Under the pieces are notes generated by a model that searched no databases, was not told the origin of the DNA, and saw nothing but the letters and a program-made list of their open reading frames with translations. A program made the position numbers and the translations under genes. Of a DNA stretch of 64,000 nt, positions 8,156-15,875 are shown piece after piece. The stretch's first letter is position 1. Each line of letters opens with the position of its first letter. This DNA is from Streptomyces atroolivaceus (GTDB lineage Bacteria > Actinomycetota > Actinomycetes > Streptomycetales > Streptomycetaceae): assembly GCF_000717025.1 (NCBI RefSeq), contig NZ_JNXG01000003.1, forward strand, positions 62,001-126,000, given 5' to 3'.

Positions 8156-9570
8156 CCTACCCCGACCCGCCCCCGCAGGACCGCCCCGCACACGACGACG
8201 GCCTCCGGCCGTCCCCCGGCGGCGCCTGGCCGCAGCAGTGGGGCAGTGCCCCTCCGGCGGACGCCGGCGCCGCGCACACCGTGCCGCCGGGCGCCGCCCC
8301 TTACGCCTCCGCCCCTTACGCCTCCGCCCCTTACGCCTCCGCCCCGGCGGCGTACCCGGCGCATGTGGCGGCCCCCACCGTCCCGGCCCCGGTGTACCCG
8401 GAGCAGACGCCCGACGCCCCGGAATCCGGGGCCCCCGCGTCCCGCGCCAAGCCCGGCCGGGACCGTTACCTCGACCTGCTCAGGGCCGTGGCCCTCGTCC
8501 GTGTCGTGGTCTTCCACCTCTTCGGCTGGGCCTGGCTGACGGTGCTCTTCCCGTCCATGGGCGTGATGTTCGCCCTGGCCGGTTCGCTGATGGCCCGCTC
8601 GCTGGCCCGGCCGGCGGGAAGCGTCATCCGCAGCAGGCTGCGCAGGCTGCTCCCCCCGATGTGGGCGTTCTCGCTGGTCGTCGTGCCGGCGATGTTCGCG
8701 CTGAGCTGGAAGCCCGTCCGCGAGGAGGGGCTGTGGTGGTTCATCAAGATCGGCAGCTATCTCTTCCCGATCGGCTCGCCCCCGTACCCCGAGGAGAGCG
8801 GTTCGGCCGGTGGATGGCTGGAGCTGACGTGGGCGGACCAGGCGGCGGGGCCGCTCTGGTACATCCGGGCCTACCTCTGGTTCGTGATCGCCTCGCCGCT
8901 GCTGCTCAAGGCGTTCCGCAGGCTGCCGTGGGTCACGCTGCTCGCCCCGGTCGCCCTGACCGCCGTGATCGGCACCGGCCTCGTGACGGTTCCGGGCACC
9001 TTCGGCGAGGGGCTCGTCGACTTCGCCGTCTTCGGGTCCTGCTGGATCCTGGGATTCGCCCACAACGACGGACTGCTGAAGGAGATCCCGCGCTACCTGG
9101 CGGTGTCGTCCGCCGCCATCGTCATGGGCTTCGGCCTGTGGTGGGCGTCCGGCCACCTCACCGAGGAGGGCTGGAACCTGGACGAGATCCCGCTCGCCCA
9201 GGCCACCTGGTCGCTCGGCTTCTGCGCGATCCTCCTGGTCTACGCGCCGTCCTGGAAGAAGCTGCCCGGCCGGCTCGCCGGGTGGGACAGCCTGGTCACG
9301 CTGGCCAACAACAGGGCAGTGACGATCTACCTCTGGCACAACCTGCTGCTGATGGCGGCGGCGCACCTCGTGAACGAACTCTGGTCCGTTCCGTGGTTCG
9401 GCGACACCTTCAGCACGTACATAGAACAGTCGTTCGAGGTGCTCGTCCTGATCGTGATCTGGCCGCTGATCGGGCTCGCGATCCTGGCGTTCGGCTGGGT
9501 CGAGGACGTAGCCGCCAAGCGCCGGCCACGCCTGTGGCCGAACGGGGCGGACCGGACGCGCAGGGCCTGA
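8152..9570 (+). CDS. Membrane acyltransferase family 3 protein (OafA/YrhL-like)
   Basis: 472 aa from ATG 8152, overlapping the preceding stop as ATGA. The first 100 residues are Pro/Ala-rich and disordered and include three copies of a PYASA repeat. The acyltransferase 3 domain starts at RDRYLDLLRAVALVRVVVFH, with the family Arg and the catalytic-type His, and continues through about ten membrane helices. Such proteins move acetyl or similar groups onto exported sugars. With the synthase-deacetylase upstream it forms a polymer synthesis plus decoration operon. A hairpin terminator follows. Confidence 0.88.
   Translation: MTYPDPPPQDRPAHDDGLRPSPGGAWPQQWGSAPPADAGAAHTVPPGAAPYASAPYASAPYASAPAAYPAHVAAPTVPAPVYPEQTPDAPESGAPASRAKPGRDRYLDLLRAVALVRVVVFHLFGWAWLTVLFPSMGVMFALAGSLMARSLARPAGSVIRSRLRRLLPPMWAFSLVVVPAMFALSWKPVREEGLWWFIKIGSYLFPIGSPPYPEESGSAGGWLELTWADQAAGPLWYIRAYLWFVIASPLLLKAFRRLPWVTLLAPVALTAVIGTGLVTVPGTFGEGLVDFAVFGSCWILGFAHNDGLLKEIPRYLAVSSAAIVMGFGLWWASGHLTEEGWNLDEIPLAQATWSLGFCAILLVYAPSWKKLPGRLAGWDSLVTLANNRAVTIYLWHNLLLMAAAHLVNELWSVPWFGDTFSTYIEQSFEVLVLIVIWPLIGLAILAFGWVEDVAAKRRPRLWPNGADRTRRA
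8299..8343 (+). repeat. Three identical 15-bp tandem repeats in the acyltransferase gene
   Basis: Unit CCTTACGCCTCCGCC at 8299, 8314 and 8329 encodes the PYASA repeat of the disordered N-terminal tail. Identity at DNA level suggests recent slippage expansion. Confidence 0.9.
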
Positions 9571-9576
9571 CCGGCC

Positions 9577-9611
9577 GAGGGGGTGCGGCGCCGGACCCAT
9601 CGCACCCCCTC
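9577..9611 (+). terminator. Hairpin terminator of the polysaccharide operon
   Basis: A perfect 11-bp stem GAGGGGGTGCG/CGCACCCCCTC (9577-9587 and 9601-9611) with a 13-nt loop, starting 6 bp after the acyltransferase stop. No T-run, as is common in Streptomyces. Confidence 0.7.
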
Positions 9612-9778
9612 ACCGCGCCCCCCGGGCCGGGCCCGGCGCGTCCCCTCGGCCCGGCTCACCGCACCCCTCCCGCCCGAGTGAGAGCAAGGTTGCGCACCGG
9701 TCACCTCAGGGCACGGCACCGAAACGCGGACTCCCTAGCGTCGGCAGGACAACACCCCGACCCCTGTGGAGGCGCGTG

Positions 9779-11110
9779 ATGGCCGGTCGTTGGATCGAGC
9801 AGTGGGAGCCGGAGGACGAGACCTTCTGGCGCGAGACGGGCGAGAAGACCGCCCGGAGGAACCTGTGGTTCTCCGTGCTCTCCGAGCACATCGGGTTCTC
9901 GATCTGGTCCCTGTGGTCCGTCATGGTCCTGTTCATGGGGCCGGAGTACGGCATCGACCCGGCCGGCAAGTTCTTCCTGATCTCCACGGCCACCCTGGTC
10001 GGCGCCATCGTCAGGGTGCCGTACACCTTCGCGGTCGCGGTGTTCGGCGGGCGCAACTGGACGATCTTCAGCGCGCTGTCCCTCCTGGTGCCGACCATCG
10101 CCGCCTTCTGGGTGATGGAGCCCGGCACCTCGTACACCACGTTCCTCGTCGTCGCCGCGCTCACCGGCATCGGAGGCGGCAACTTCGCCTCGTCGATGAC
10201 GAACATCAACGCCTTCTTCCCGCTGCGCAAGAAGGGCTGGGCGCTCGGCCTCAACGCGGGCGGCGGCAACATCGGCGTACCGGTCGTCCAGCTCATCGGC
10301 CTGCTGGTGATCAGCACGGCCGGCGCCGCGCACCCGCGGATCGTGCTCGGGGTGTACGTACCGCTGATCGTCGTCGCCGCGCTGGGCGCCGCCCTCAAGA
10401 TGGACAACCTCCGGCCCGTCCAGAACGACACCGGGGCGGCGCTGCAGGCCGCTCGCGAGCCGCACACCTGGATCATGGCGGTGCTCTACATCGGCACCTT
10501 CGGCTCGTTCATCGGCTACAGCTTCGCCTTCGGACTCGTCCTGCAGACCCAGTTCGGCCGGACGCCGCTGCAGGCCGCCTCACTCACCTTCATCGGCCCG
10601 CTGCTCGGCTCCCTGATCCGGCCCGCGGGCGGCTGGCTCGCCGACCGGTACGGCGGCGCCCGGATCACCCTGTGGAACTTCGCCGCCATGGCCGCCGCGA
10701 CCGGTGTCGTCGTCCACGCCTCCGGCATCGAGTCCCTGACGGTGTTCCTCGTCGGCTTCATCGCGCTGTTCGTGCTGACGGGACTGGGCAACGGCTCCAC
10801 GTTCAAGATGATCCCCGGCATCTTCCACGCGCAGGGGATCGGCAGGGGTCTGCGCGGCGAGGAGGCCGCGGCGTACGGGCGCCGGCTCTCCGGTGCGGCC
10901 ATGGGGCTCATCGGGGCGATCGGGGCGCTGGGCGGTCTCGCGATCAACCTCGCGTTCCGCCAGTCCTTCGCGTCCTCGGGCACCGGGACGGCCGCGTTCT
11001 GGTGCTTCCTCGGCTTCTACGCCGTCTGCTTCACCCTCACGTGGGCGGTATACCTTCGGCGTACGCAAGCGGTGGCCGCGAAGCCCCAGCTCAGCTATGC
11101 CGAGGTGTGA
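9779..11110 (+). CDS. narK: Nitrate/nitrite MFS transporter (NarK type)
   Basis: 443 aa from ATG 9779, with GGAGG 6 nt upstream; GTG 9776 is closer to that site and less likely. Twelve hydrophobic helices carry the NarK-family signatures, notably the nitrate-binding NINAFFPLRKKGWALGLNAG stretch and the second Gly-rich motif (GLGNGSTFKMIPGIF). The N-terminal soluble part WIEQWEPEDETFW is typical of the actinobacterial branch. It moves nitrate in or nitrite out across the membrane. The HemD-like nitrate regulator follows directly, which supports nitrogen assimilation as its role. Confidence 0.9.
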   Translation: MAGRWIEQWEPEDETFWRETGEKTARRNLWFSVLSEHIGFSIWSLWSVMVLFMGPEYGIDPAGKFFLISTATLVGAIVRVPYTFAVAVFGGRNWTIFSALSLLVPTIAAFWVMEPGTSYTTFLVVAALTGIGGGNFASSMTNINAFFPLRKKGWALGLNAGGGNIGVPVVQLIGLLVISTAGAAHPRIVLGVYVPLIVVAALGAALKMDNLRPVQNDTGAALQAAREPHTWIMAVLYIGTFGSFIGYSFAFGLVLQTQFGRTPLQAASLTFIGPLLGSLIRPAGGWLADRYGGARITLWNFAAMAAATGVVVHASGIESLTVFLVGFIALFVLTGLGNGSTFKMIPGIFHAQGIGRGLRGEEAAAYGRRLSGAAMGLIGAIGALGGLAINLAFRQSFASSGTGTAAFWCFLGFYAVCFTLTWAVYLRRTQAVAAKPQLSYAEV

Positions 11111-11161
11111 GGATGACCACAGCGCGTCGCAGGACGTAACGGGCGGGAAATACAGGAGAAC

Positions 11162-11191
11162 CGAGACTGTCACGCAGGGTTGACAGTCTCG
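11162..11191. promoter_or_regulatory. 11-bp inverted repeat between narK and the HemD-like regulator
   Basis: Perfect arms CGAGACTGTCA (11162-11172) and TGACAGTCTCG (11181-11191) flank an 8-nt loop. The right arm contains TTGACA (11180-11185), which can serve as a -35 box for the next gene. It may be an operator, a narK terminator without a T-run, or both. Confidence 0.55.
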
Positions 11192-11239
11192 TCCTCCGCA
11201 TCATCGAGCAACAGCGGGACGAGAGCCGGGTATCACGCC

Positions 11240-12385
11240 ATGCACGACGACGACGCACAGCACGGGCCCCTGGCGGGCTTCACGGTCGGGGTGACCGCAG
11301 CCCGTCGCGCCGAGGAGCTCGGCACGCTCCTCACGCGCAGGGGGGCCGCGGTCCTGCACGCGCCCGCACTGCGGATCGTGCCGCTCGCGGACGACAGCGA
11401 ACTCCTGGCCGCCACCAAGGAACTGGTCGACAACGCCCCCGACGTCGTGATCGCGACCACCGCCATCGGCTTCAGGGGCTGGGTGGAGGCCGCCGACGGG
11501 TGGGGAATCGGTGACGAGCTCCTCGAACTGCTGCGCGGTGTCGAGCTGCTCGCCCGCGGCCCGAAGGTCAAGGGCGCCATCCGCGCCGCCGGGCTCACCG
11601 AGGCGTGGTCCCCGCAGTCGGAGTCGATGGCCGAGGTCCTCGACCGGCTGCTGGGGGAGGGGGTCTCGGGCCGCCGGATCGCCCTCCAGCTGCACGGCGA
11701 ACCGCTGCCCGGCTTCGTCGAGTCGCTCCGGGCGGCGGGAGCCGAGGTCGTCGGCGTACCCGTCTACCGGTGGATGCCCCCGGAGGACATCGCCCCGCTC
11801 GACCGCATGCTCGACGTCACCGTCTCCCGGGGACTGGACGCCCTCACCTTCACCAGTGCCCCCGCCGCGGCCTCCTACCTGAACCGGGCGGAGGCCCGAG
11901 GCATGCTCCCGGAGGTGCTGGCGGCCCTGAGCCACGACGTCGTCACCGCCTGCGTCGGGCCGGTCACCGCGCTGCCGCTGCAGGCCAGGGGCATCGACAC
12001 CGTCCAGCCGGAACGCTTCCGGCTGGGCCCGCTCGTCCAGGTGCTCTGCGCCCAGCTGCCGGCCCGGGCCCGAGCCCTTCCCGTCGCGGGCCACCGGGTC
12101 GAGATCCGCGGCCACGCGGTGCTGGTCGACGGCGCCCTGCGCCCGGTGCCCCCGGCCGGCATGGCCCTGCTGCACACGCTGGCCCGCAAGCCGGGGTGGG
12201 TGGTCTCCAGGGCCGACCTGCTGCGGGCGCTGCCCGGCAGCGGCACCGACGAGCACGCGGTGGAAACGGCGATGGCCCGGCTGCGTACGGCTCTGGGGGT
12301 GCCACGGCTGATCCAGACGGTCGTCAAGCGGGGCTACCGGCTGGCGCTGGACCCCTCGGCGGACACCAAGTACGACGGCTCCTGA
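11240..12385 (+). CDS. nnaR: HemD-like nitrate assimilation regulator (NnaR type) with C-terminal winged helix
   Basis: 381 aa from ATG 11240; GTG or ATG starts further upstream would run through the inverted repeat. Residues about 10-255 match a uroporphyrinogen-III synthase fold (GFTVGVTAARRAEELGTLLTR, then EVVGVPVYRW). Residues about 275-375 form an OmpR/PhoB-type DNA-binding domain (ALLHTLARKPGWVVSRADLL, AVETAMARLRTALG, TVVKRGYRLAL). In Streptomyces coelicolor this fusion type, NnaR, works with GlnR to control nitrate and nitrite genes. The neighbouring NarK transporter fits that job. Housekeeping HemD activity is not excluded but is usually encoded with hemC elsewhere. Confidence 0.87.
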   Translation: MHDDDAQHGPLAGFTVGVTAARRAEELGTLLTRRGAAVLHAPALRIVPLADDSELLAATKELVDNAPDVVIATTAIGFRGWVEAADGWGIGDELLELLRGVELLARGPKVKGAIRAAGLTEAWSPQSESMAEVLDRLLGEGVSGRRIALQLHGEPLPGFVESLRAAGAEVVGVPVYRWMPPEDIAPLDRMLDVTVSRGLDALTFTSAPAAASYLNRAEARGMLPEVLAALSHDVVTACVGPVTALPLQARGIDTVQPERFRLGPLVQVLCAQLPARARALPVAGHRVEIRGHAVLVDGALRPVPPAGMALLHTLARKPGWVVSRADLLRALPGSGTDEHAVETAMARLRTALGVPRLIQTVVKRGYRLALDPSADTKYDGS

Positions 12386-12405
12386 CGGGCCGCTACGGTG
12401 CGGGG

Positions 12406-12969
12406 GTGATCAACGACATCCACCCCCTGGCCGAGGGCGTCCGGCTGAGGCCCGCGACCCTCGGTGACGCGGAGTCCTTCGCCGAGACCCTGACCCGGAG
12501 CCGCGCGTACATGCGGCGCTGGGACCCCGTGCGCCCTGAAGCCTTCTACACCCCCGAGGGCCAGGTGCGGCGGCTGACCGCCCTGCTGGCCGAGCGGGAG
12601 GCGGGGCGCGCGATGCCCTGGGTGCTGGCCGACGACGAGGACCGCGTCGTGGGGGCGATGACGCTCGCCTCCATCGAGCTCGGGGTGTTCCGCAACGCCC
12701 GGCTCGGCTACTGGATCGACGTCGACCGGGCGGGCCGTGGCCTCGCCACGGCCGCCGTCGCCCAGGTCTGCGAGCTGGCACGGGACGGGCTCGGACTGCA
12801 CCGGATCGAAGCCGGGACGGTCCTGGACAACGCGGCCTCGCAGCGGGTGCTGGCGAAGTGCGGATTCGAGCTCTACGGCACGGCGCCGCGCTATCTCCAC
12901 ATCAACGGCGCGTGGCAGGACCACCGGATGTTCCAGCGCATCCTGCACGACGCTCCTCCGCAGCGCTGA
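12406..12969 (+). CDS. GNAT family N-acetyltransferase (RimJ/RimL-like)
   Basis: 187 aa from GTG 12406, 20 bp after the nitrate regulator. It has the RimJ-like layout: substrate arm (VRLRPATLGDAESFAETL), acetyl-CoA core with LGYWIDVDRAGRGLATAAV (Q/R-x-x-G-x-A/G type loop) and the IEAGTVLDNAASQRVLAKCG segment that ends many ribosomal-protein acetyltransferases. Probable substrate is a protein N-terminus or a small amine; the sequence does not decide. Its 3' end overlaps the 3' end of a second, convergent GNAT gene by 68 bp. Confidence 0.87.
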   Translation: MINDIHPLAEGVRLRPATLGDAESFAETLTRSRAYMRRWDPVRPEAFYTPEGQVRRLTALLAEREAGRAMPWVLADDEDRVVGAMTLASIELGVFRNARLGYWIDVDRAGRGLATAAVAQVCELARDGLGLHRIEAGTVLDNAASQRVLAKCGFELYGTAPRYLHINGAWQDHRMFQRILHDAPPQR

Positions 12970-13504
12970 GCGGTGCCCGCCGGGAGTGCCGATGGCCGCC
13001 CAGCGGATAGCGCGGCGGCTGGGCGGGGACGAACTCGGCCGGTGCGAAACCGGACTTCTCCGCGACGCGGCAGGACGCCTCGTTGCCCACCGCGTGGAGC
13101 AGGTCCAGGCGCCGGAGGCCGTCCTCGGCGAACGTGGCGAACGCCCAGTCGGTGAGCGCCCCGAGAGCCCGCGGCGCCACGCCACGGCCGCGCGCCGACG
13201 CCGCGGTCCAGTAGCCGGCCTCGGCGCTCCCGGCGCCGGGAACGCGGTTCAGCGCGAGATGGCCGACGAGCTCCCCCTCCCGGGCCGTATCGGTCACGGC
13301 GAAGCTGAACCGGCGGCCGGACTCCCACCCCTCGTCCTGGACCGTCATCCAGCGTTCGGCCTCATCGGCGTCGGGGACCTGTGTCCGCAGCCAGTGCCGC
13401 ATCGCCGGGTCTTCGTACGCCGCGAGCAGCGCCGGTATGTCGTCGCGCCTCCAACGGCGCAGGAGCAGGGGGCCTGCCGTGAGCGTGACCGTCCGGTTGT
13501 TCAT
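12902..13504 (-). CDS. GNAT family N-acetyltransferase
   Basis: 200 aa from ATG 13504 on the minus strand. The RimJ-like core is visible: LLLRRWRRDDIPALLAAYEDP at the start, the acetyl-CoA loop GYWTAASARGRGVAPRAL around residues 93-110 and LLHAVGNEASCRVAEKSGF near 145. The C-terminal 25-30 residues (RRAPLSAAEERRAGCAG) read through the end of the opposite gene and are not family-like, so the functional domain probably ends before the overlap. It is a second acetyltransferase next to an unrelated one, convergent with it. Confidence 0.82.
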   Translation of the reverse strand: MNNRTVTLTAGPLLLRRWRRDDIPALLAAYEDPAMRHWLRTQVPDADEAERWMTVQDEGWESGRRFSFAVTDTAREGELVGHLALNRVPGAGSAEAGYWTAASARGRGVAPRALGALTDWAFATFAEDGLRRLDLLHAVGNEASCRVAEKSGFAPAEFVPAQPPRYPLGGHRHSRRAPLSAAEERRAGCAGTSGGPATRR

Positions 13505-13613
13505 GCGGAAACGATACGGCGGGGCGGGCAGGAGGGGTTCCGGGCCGGGCCCGATGCGGGCACTCTGGTGATGACCCTCCCTCACAGGTGACCCCCGAGG
13601 CGGTGACAGGCTC

Positions 13614-14213
13614 ATGGCGGCGGGAACGGGCGCGTACGGCCGGCGGTTCGACTCCGGTCGCGTCTGTCTGGACCTGGTGGCGACGGGTGCCGGGACCTCG
13701 GGAGGGTGCGAACAGCTCGACTGCCCCGCGCGTCTCGCCGAGTGGCTGGTGGTCTCACGGCTGGTCCCGTGCGGGACGCCGCTGGCAGCCGTGGACGAGA
13801 CCTGGGTGGCGCGCTTCCGCCAGTTGCGCACGGGCATCGACCGGCTGATGACGGCGCAGCTGGCCGGCGGGAGCGCCGATGACGCCCTGGAACGGGTCAA
13901 CGTGCTGGCGGCGGGCCCGCCACCGGGCCTGCGGGCCGTGCGGGGGCGGGGCGGGGCGCTCGTACGGACCCTGAGCGCGGCCCCGGCGTGCGGGGCGCTG
14001 CTCGCCGCGGTCGCCAGGGACGCGGTGGACCTGTTGACGGACCCGGTCGCGCGGGCCGGGCTGCGCCGGTGCGAGGGCGATGCCTGCCGGCGGCTCTACC
14101 TGGACACGTCCCGGGGCCGGCGGCGCCGCTGGTGCTCCAGCGAGGTCTGCGGCAACCGCGAGCGGGTGGCCCGGCACCGGCGCCGGGTGAAGGCCGACGC
14201 CGTGACGCCGTGA
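13614..14213 (+). CDS. CGNR zinc finger protein, putative transcriptional regulator
   Basis: 199 aa. The N-terminal half is the ABATE-type helical domain (FDSGRVCLDLVATG, ARFRQLRTGIDRLM). The C-terminal CGNR zinc finger is clear, with RRCEGDACRRLYLDTSRGRR followed by RWCSSEVCGNRERVARHRRR, giving four cysteines and a strongly basic end suited to DNA binding. Members are stress-linked regulators of unknown target. The start ATG 13614 follows the divergent GNAT gene by about 110 bp, leaving room for a promoter. A sigma factor gene begins 130 bp after it. Confidence 0.85.
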   Translation: MAAGTGAYGRRFDSGRVCLDLVATGAGTSGGCEQLDCPARLAEWLVVSRLVPCGTPLAAVDETWVARFRQLRTGIDRLMTAQLAGGSADDALERVNVLAAGPPPGLRAVRGRGGALVRTLSAAPACGALLAAVARDAVDLLTDPVARAGLRRCEGDACRRLYLDTSRGRRRRWCSSEVCGNRERVARHRRRVKADAVTP

Positions 14214-14343
14214 CGCCTCGAACGTCGCGAACGGTCTCAAATCCCCGCCCTGGAAAGAAAGTTGCGCGCACTTTGAATGAACCGTCCTCCGCTTCCGTAC
14301 CGATGGCCACAGAGCTCGACAGGGTCTCGACCGGGAGGTTCGG

Positions 14344-14931
14344 GTGCGCAAGGATGCGGCCGTGGCCGATGACCGTCCGCACAGGGCTCGACATCGCAGT
14401 GCACCGCCCCGCCCACCCTCCGCCGTCCCCGACGAGGAGCTGATGCGGGCGCTCTACCGCGAACACGCCGGCCCGCTGCTCGCCTACGTCCTGCGTCTCG
14501 TCGCGGGTGACCGCCAGCGGGCCGAGGACGTGGTGCAGGAAACGCTCATCCGTGCCTGGAAGAACGCCGGTTCGCTCAACCGGGCGACCGGCTCGGTCCG
14601 CCCCTGGCTGGTGACGGTCGCCCGGCGCATCGTCATCGACGGCCACCGCAGCCGGCAGGCCCGGCCGCGTGAGGTCGACCCGTCGCCGCTGGAGGTCATC
14701 CCCGCGGAGGACGAGATCGACAAGGCGCTGTGGCTGATGACGCTCTCGGACGCGCTCGACGATTTGACCCCGGCCCACCGGGAAGCATTGGTCGAGACCT
14801 ACTTCAAGGGCCGGACGGTCAACGAGGCCGCGGAGGTACTGGGCATCCCCGGCGGGACCGTGCGGTCCCGGGTGTTCTACGCACTCCGTTCCATGAAGCT
14901 CGCACTCGAGGAGAGGGGGATCACGGCATGA
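14344..14931 (+). CDS. ECF RNA polymerase sigma factor (SigU/SigL-like)
   Basis: 195 aa from GTG 14344, which has GGGAGG 5-6 nt upstream. Region 2 is seen at about residues 30-95 (LYREHAGPLLAYVLRLV, AEDVVQETLIRAWKN, WLVTVARRIVIDGHRS) and region 4 at about 130-190 (LTPAHREALVETYFKGRTV, then EAAEVLGIPGGTVRSRVFYA). The stop overlaps the start of the anti-sigma gene by 4 bp, so the two are made together. In S. coelicolor the equivalent place holds sigU-rsuA, a pair affecting envelope and secretion; I use that only as an inference from order and similarity. Confidence 0.93.
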   Translation: MRKDAAVADDRPHRARHRSAPPRPPSAVPDEELMRALYREHAGPLLAYVLRLVAGDRQRAEDVVQETLIRAWKNAGSLNRATGSVRPWLVTVARRIVIDGHRSRQARPREVDPSPLEVIPAEDEIDKALWLMTLSDALDDLTPAHREALVETYFKGRTVNEAAEVLGIPGGTVRSRVFYALRSMKLALEERGITA

Positions 14932-15791
14932 GCGACGACTGGCAGCCCTTCGGGCCCCGGCCGGCCGGTCCCCGCGGCCCGTCAGGCCCGCCGGGCGAGT
15001 CCGACGGTCTCTTCACCGTCCCCGCGGAGGGAGCCGGGCACGACGCCGCCGGCGCCTACGCGCTGGGCATCCTCGACGACGCCGACGCGGGTGCCTTCGA
15101 GGCGCATCTGGCCGGCTGCGCGCGGTGCGCGGCGCATCTCGACGAGTTCGCCGGGATGGAGCCGATGCTCGCGATGCTGGCGGAGGCACCGGCCGCGGTC
15201 CCGGGCGCGCGTCCGGTCCCGCACGTACCGGAGCGCCCCGCGCCCCGGCTGCTGGACGGTCTGGTCGACGAGGTCGCACGGAAGCGGTCGCAGCGACGGC
15301 GGCGTGCCCGCTACCTGGTCGCAGCGGCGGCGGTCCTCGTGATCGGCGGCCCGGTGATCGCGGTCACCGCCACGGCCGGCGAGGACCCGGGCCCCCGGGT
15401 CGAGGCGGCCGGCCCCCATCCCACGAGCCCCGCCGAGGACGCCTTCTTCCACCACATGCCGGAGAAACTGCGGGCGACCGATCCCGTCACCCGGGTCGAC
15501 GCCACGGTCGGCATGGAGCCCAAGGCCTGGGGCACCCACACGGTCCTGGAACTGAAAAACGTCAAGGGGCCGCAGAAATGCAGCCTGATCGCCGTGTCCA
15601 CATCCGGTGACGAGGAGGTCGTCACCTCCTGGTCCGTACCGAAATGGGGATACGGGATCAAGGATTCCCCGCACCCGAGCGCGGTGCGCCCGCTGTATGT
15701 GCACGGCGGCGCGGCCATGGCGCGCGGGGACATCGACCATTTCGAGGTCCGCACCTTCGACGGCGAGCGGCTGGTGGAGATCGACGCGTGA
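14928..15791 (+). CDS. Membrane anti-sigma factor with zinc-binding ZAS motif (RsuA/RskA-like)
   Basis: 287 aa from ATG 14928. The first 30 residues are Pro/Gly-rich. The anti-sigma domain has the H-x3-C-x2-C motif (FEAHLAGCARCAAHLDEF, around residues 57-74), followed by a linker, a single membrane helix (YLVAAAAVLVIGGPVIAVTATA) and an extracellular part of about 145 residues that could sense envelope stress. It would hold the upstream ECF sigma factor inactive until degraded by regulated proteolysis. Coupled translation (ATGA) supports a one-to-one partnership. Confidence 0.9.
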   Translation: MSDDWQPFGPRPAGPRGPSGPPGESDGLFTVPAEGAGHDAAGAYALGILDDADAGAFEAHLAGCARCAAHLDEFAGMEPMLAMLAEAPAAVPGARPVPHVPERPAPRLLDGLVDEVARKRSQRRRRARYLVAAAAVLVIGGPVIAVTATAGEDPGPRVEAAGPHPTSPAEDAFFHHMPEKLRATDPVTRVDATVGMEPKAWGTHTVLELKNVKGPQKCSLIAVSTSGDEEVVTSWSVPKWGYGIKDSPHPSAVRPLYVHGGAAMARGDIDHFEVRTFDGERLVEIDA

Positions 15792-15875
15792 ACGAGATCC
15801 GGGCGGCAGGTGCGCTCGGGCCCCCCTTTCGCGTACGGTTGACGGCTGCCCGATGCACGTCAGAAGGGGGCCTCG

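Noticed and set aside
14278..14299. An ECF-type self-promoter (TGAACC and CGTA) before the sigma gene
   Set aside because: The spacing is 12 bp rather than the usual 16-17.
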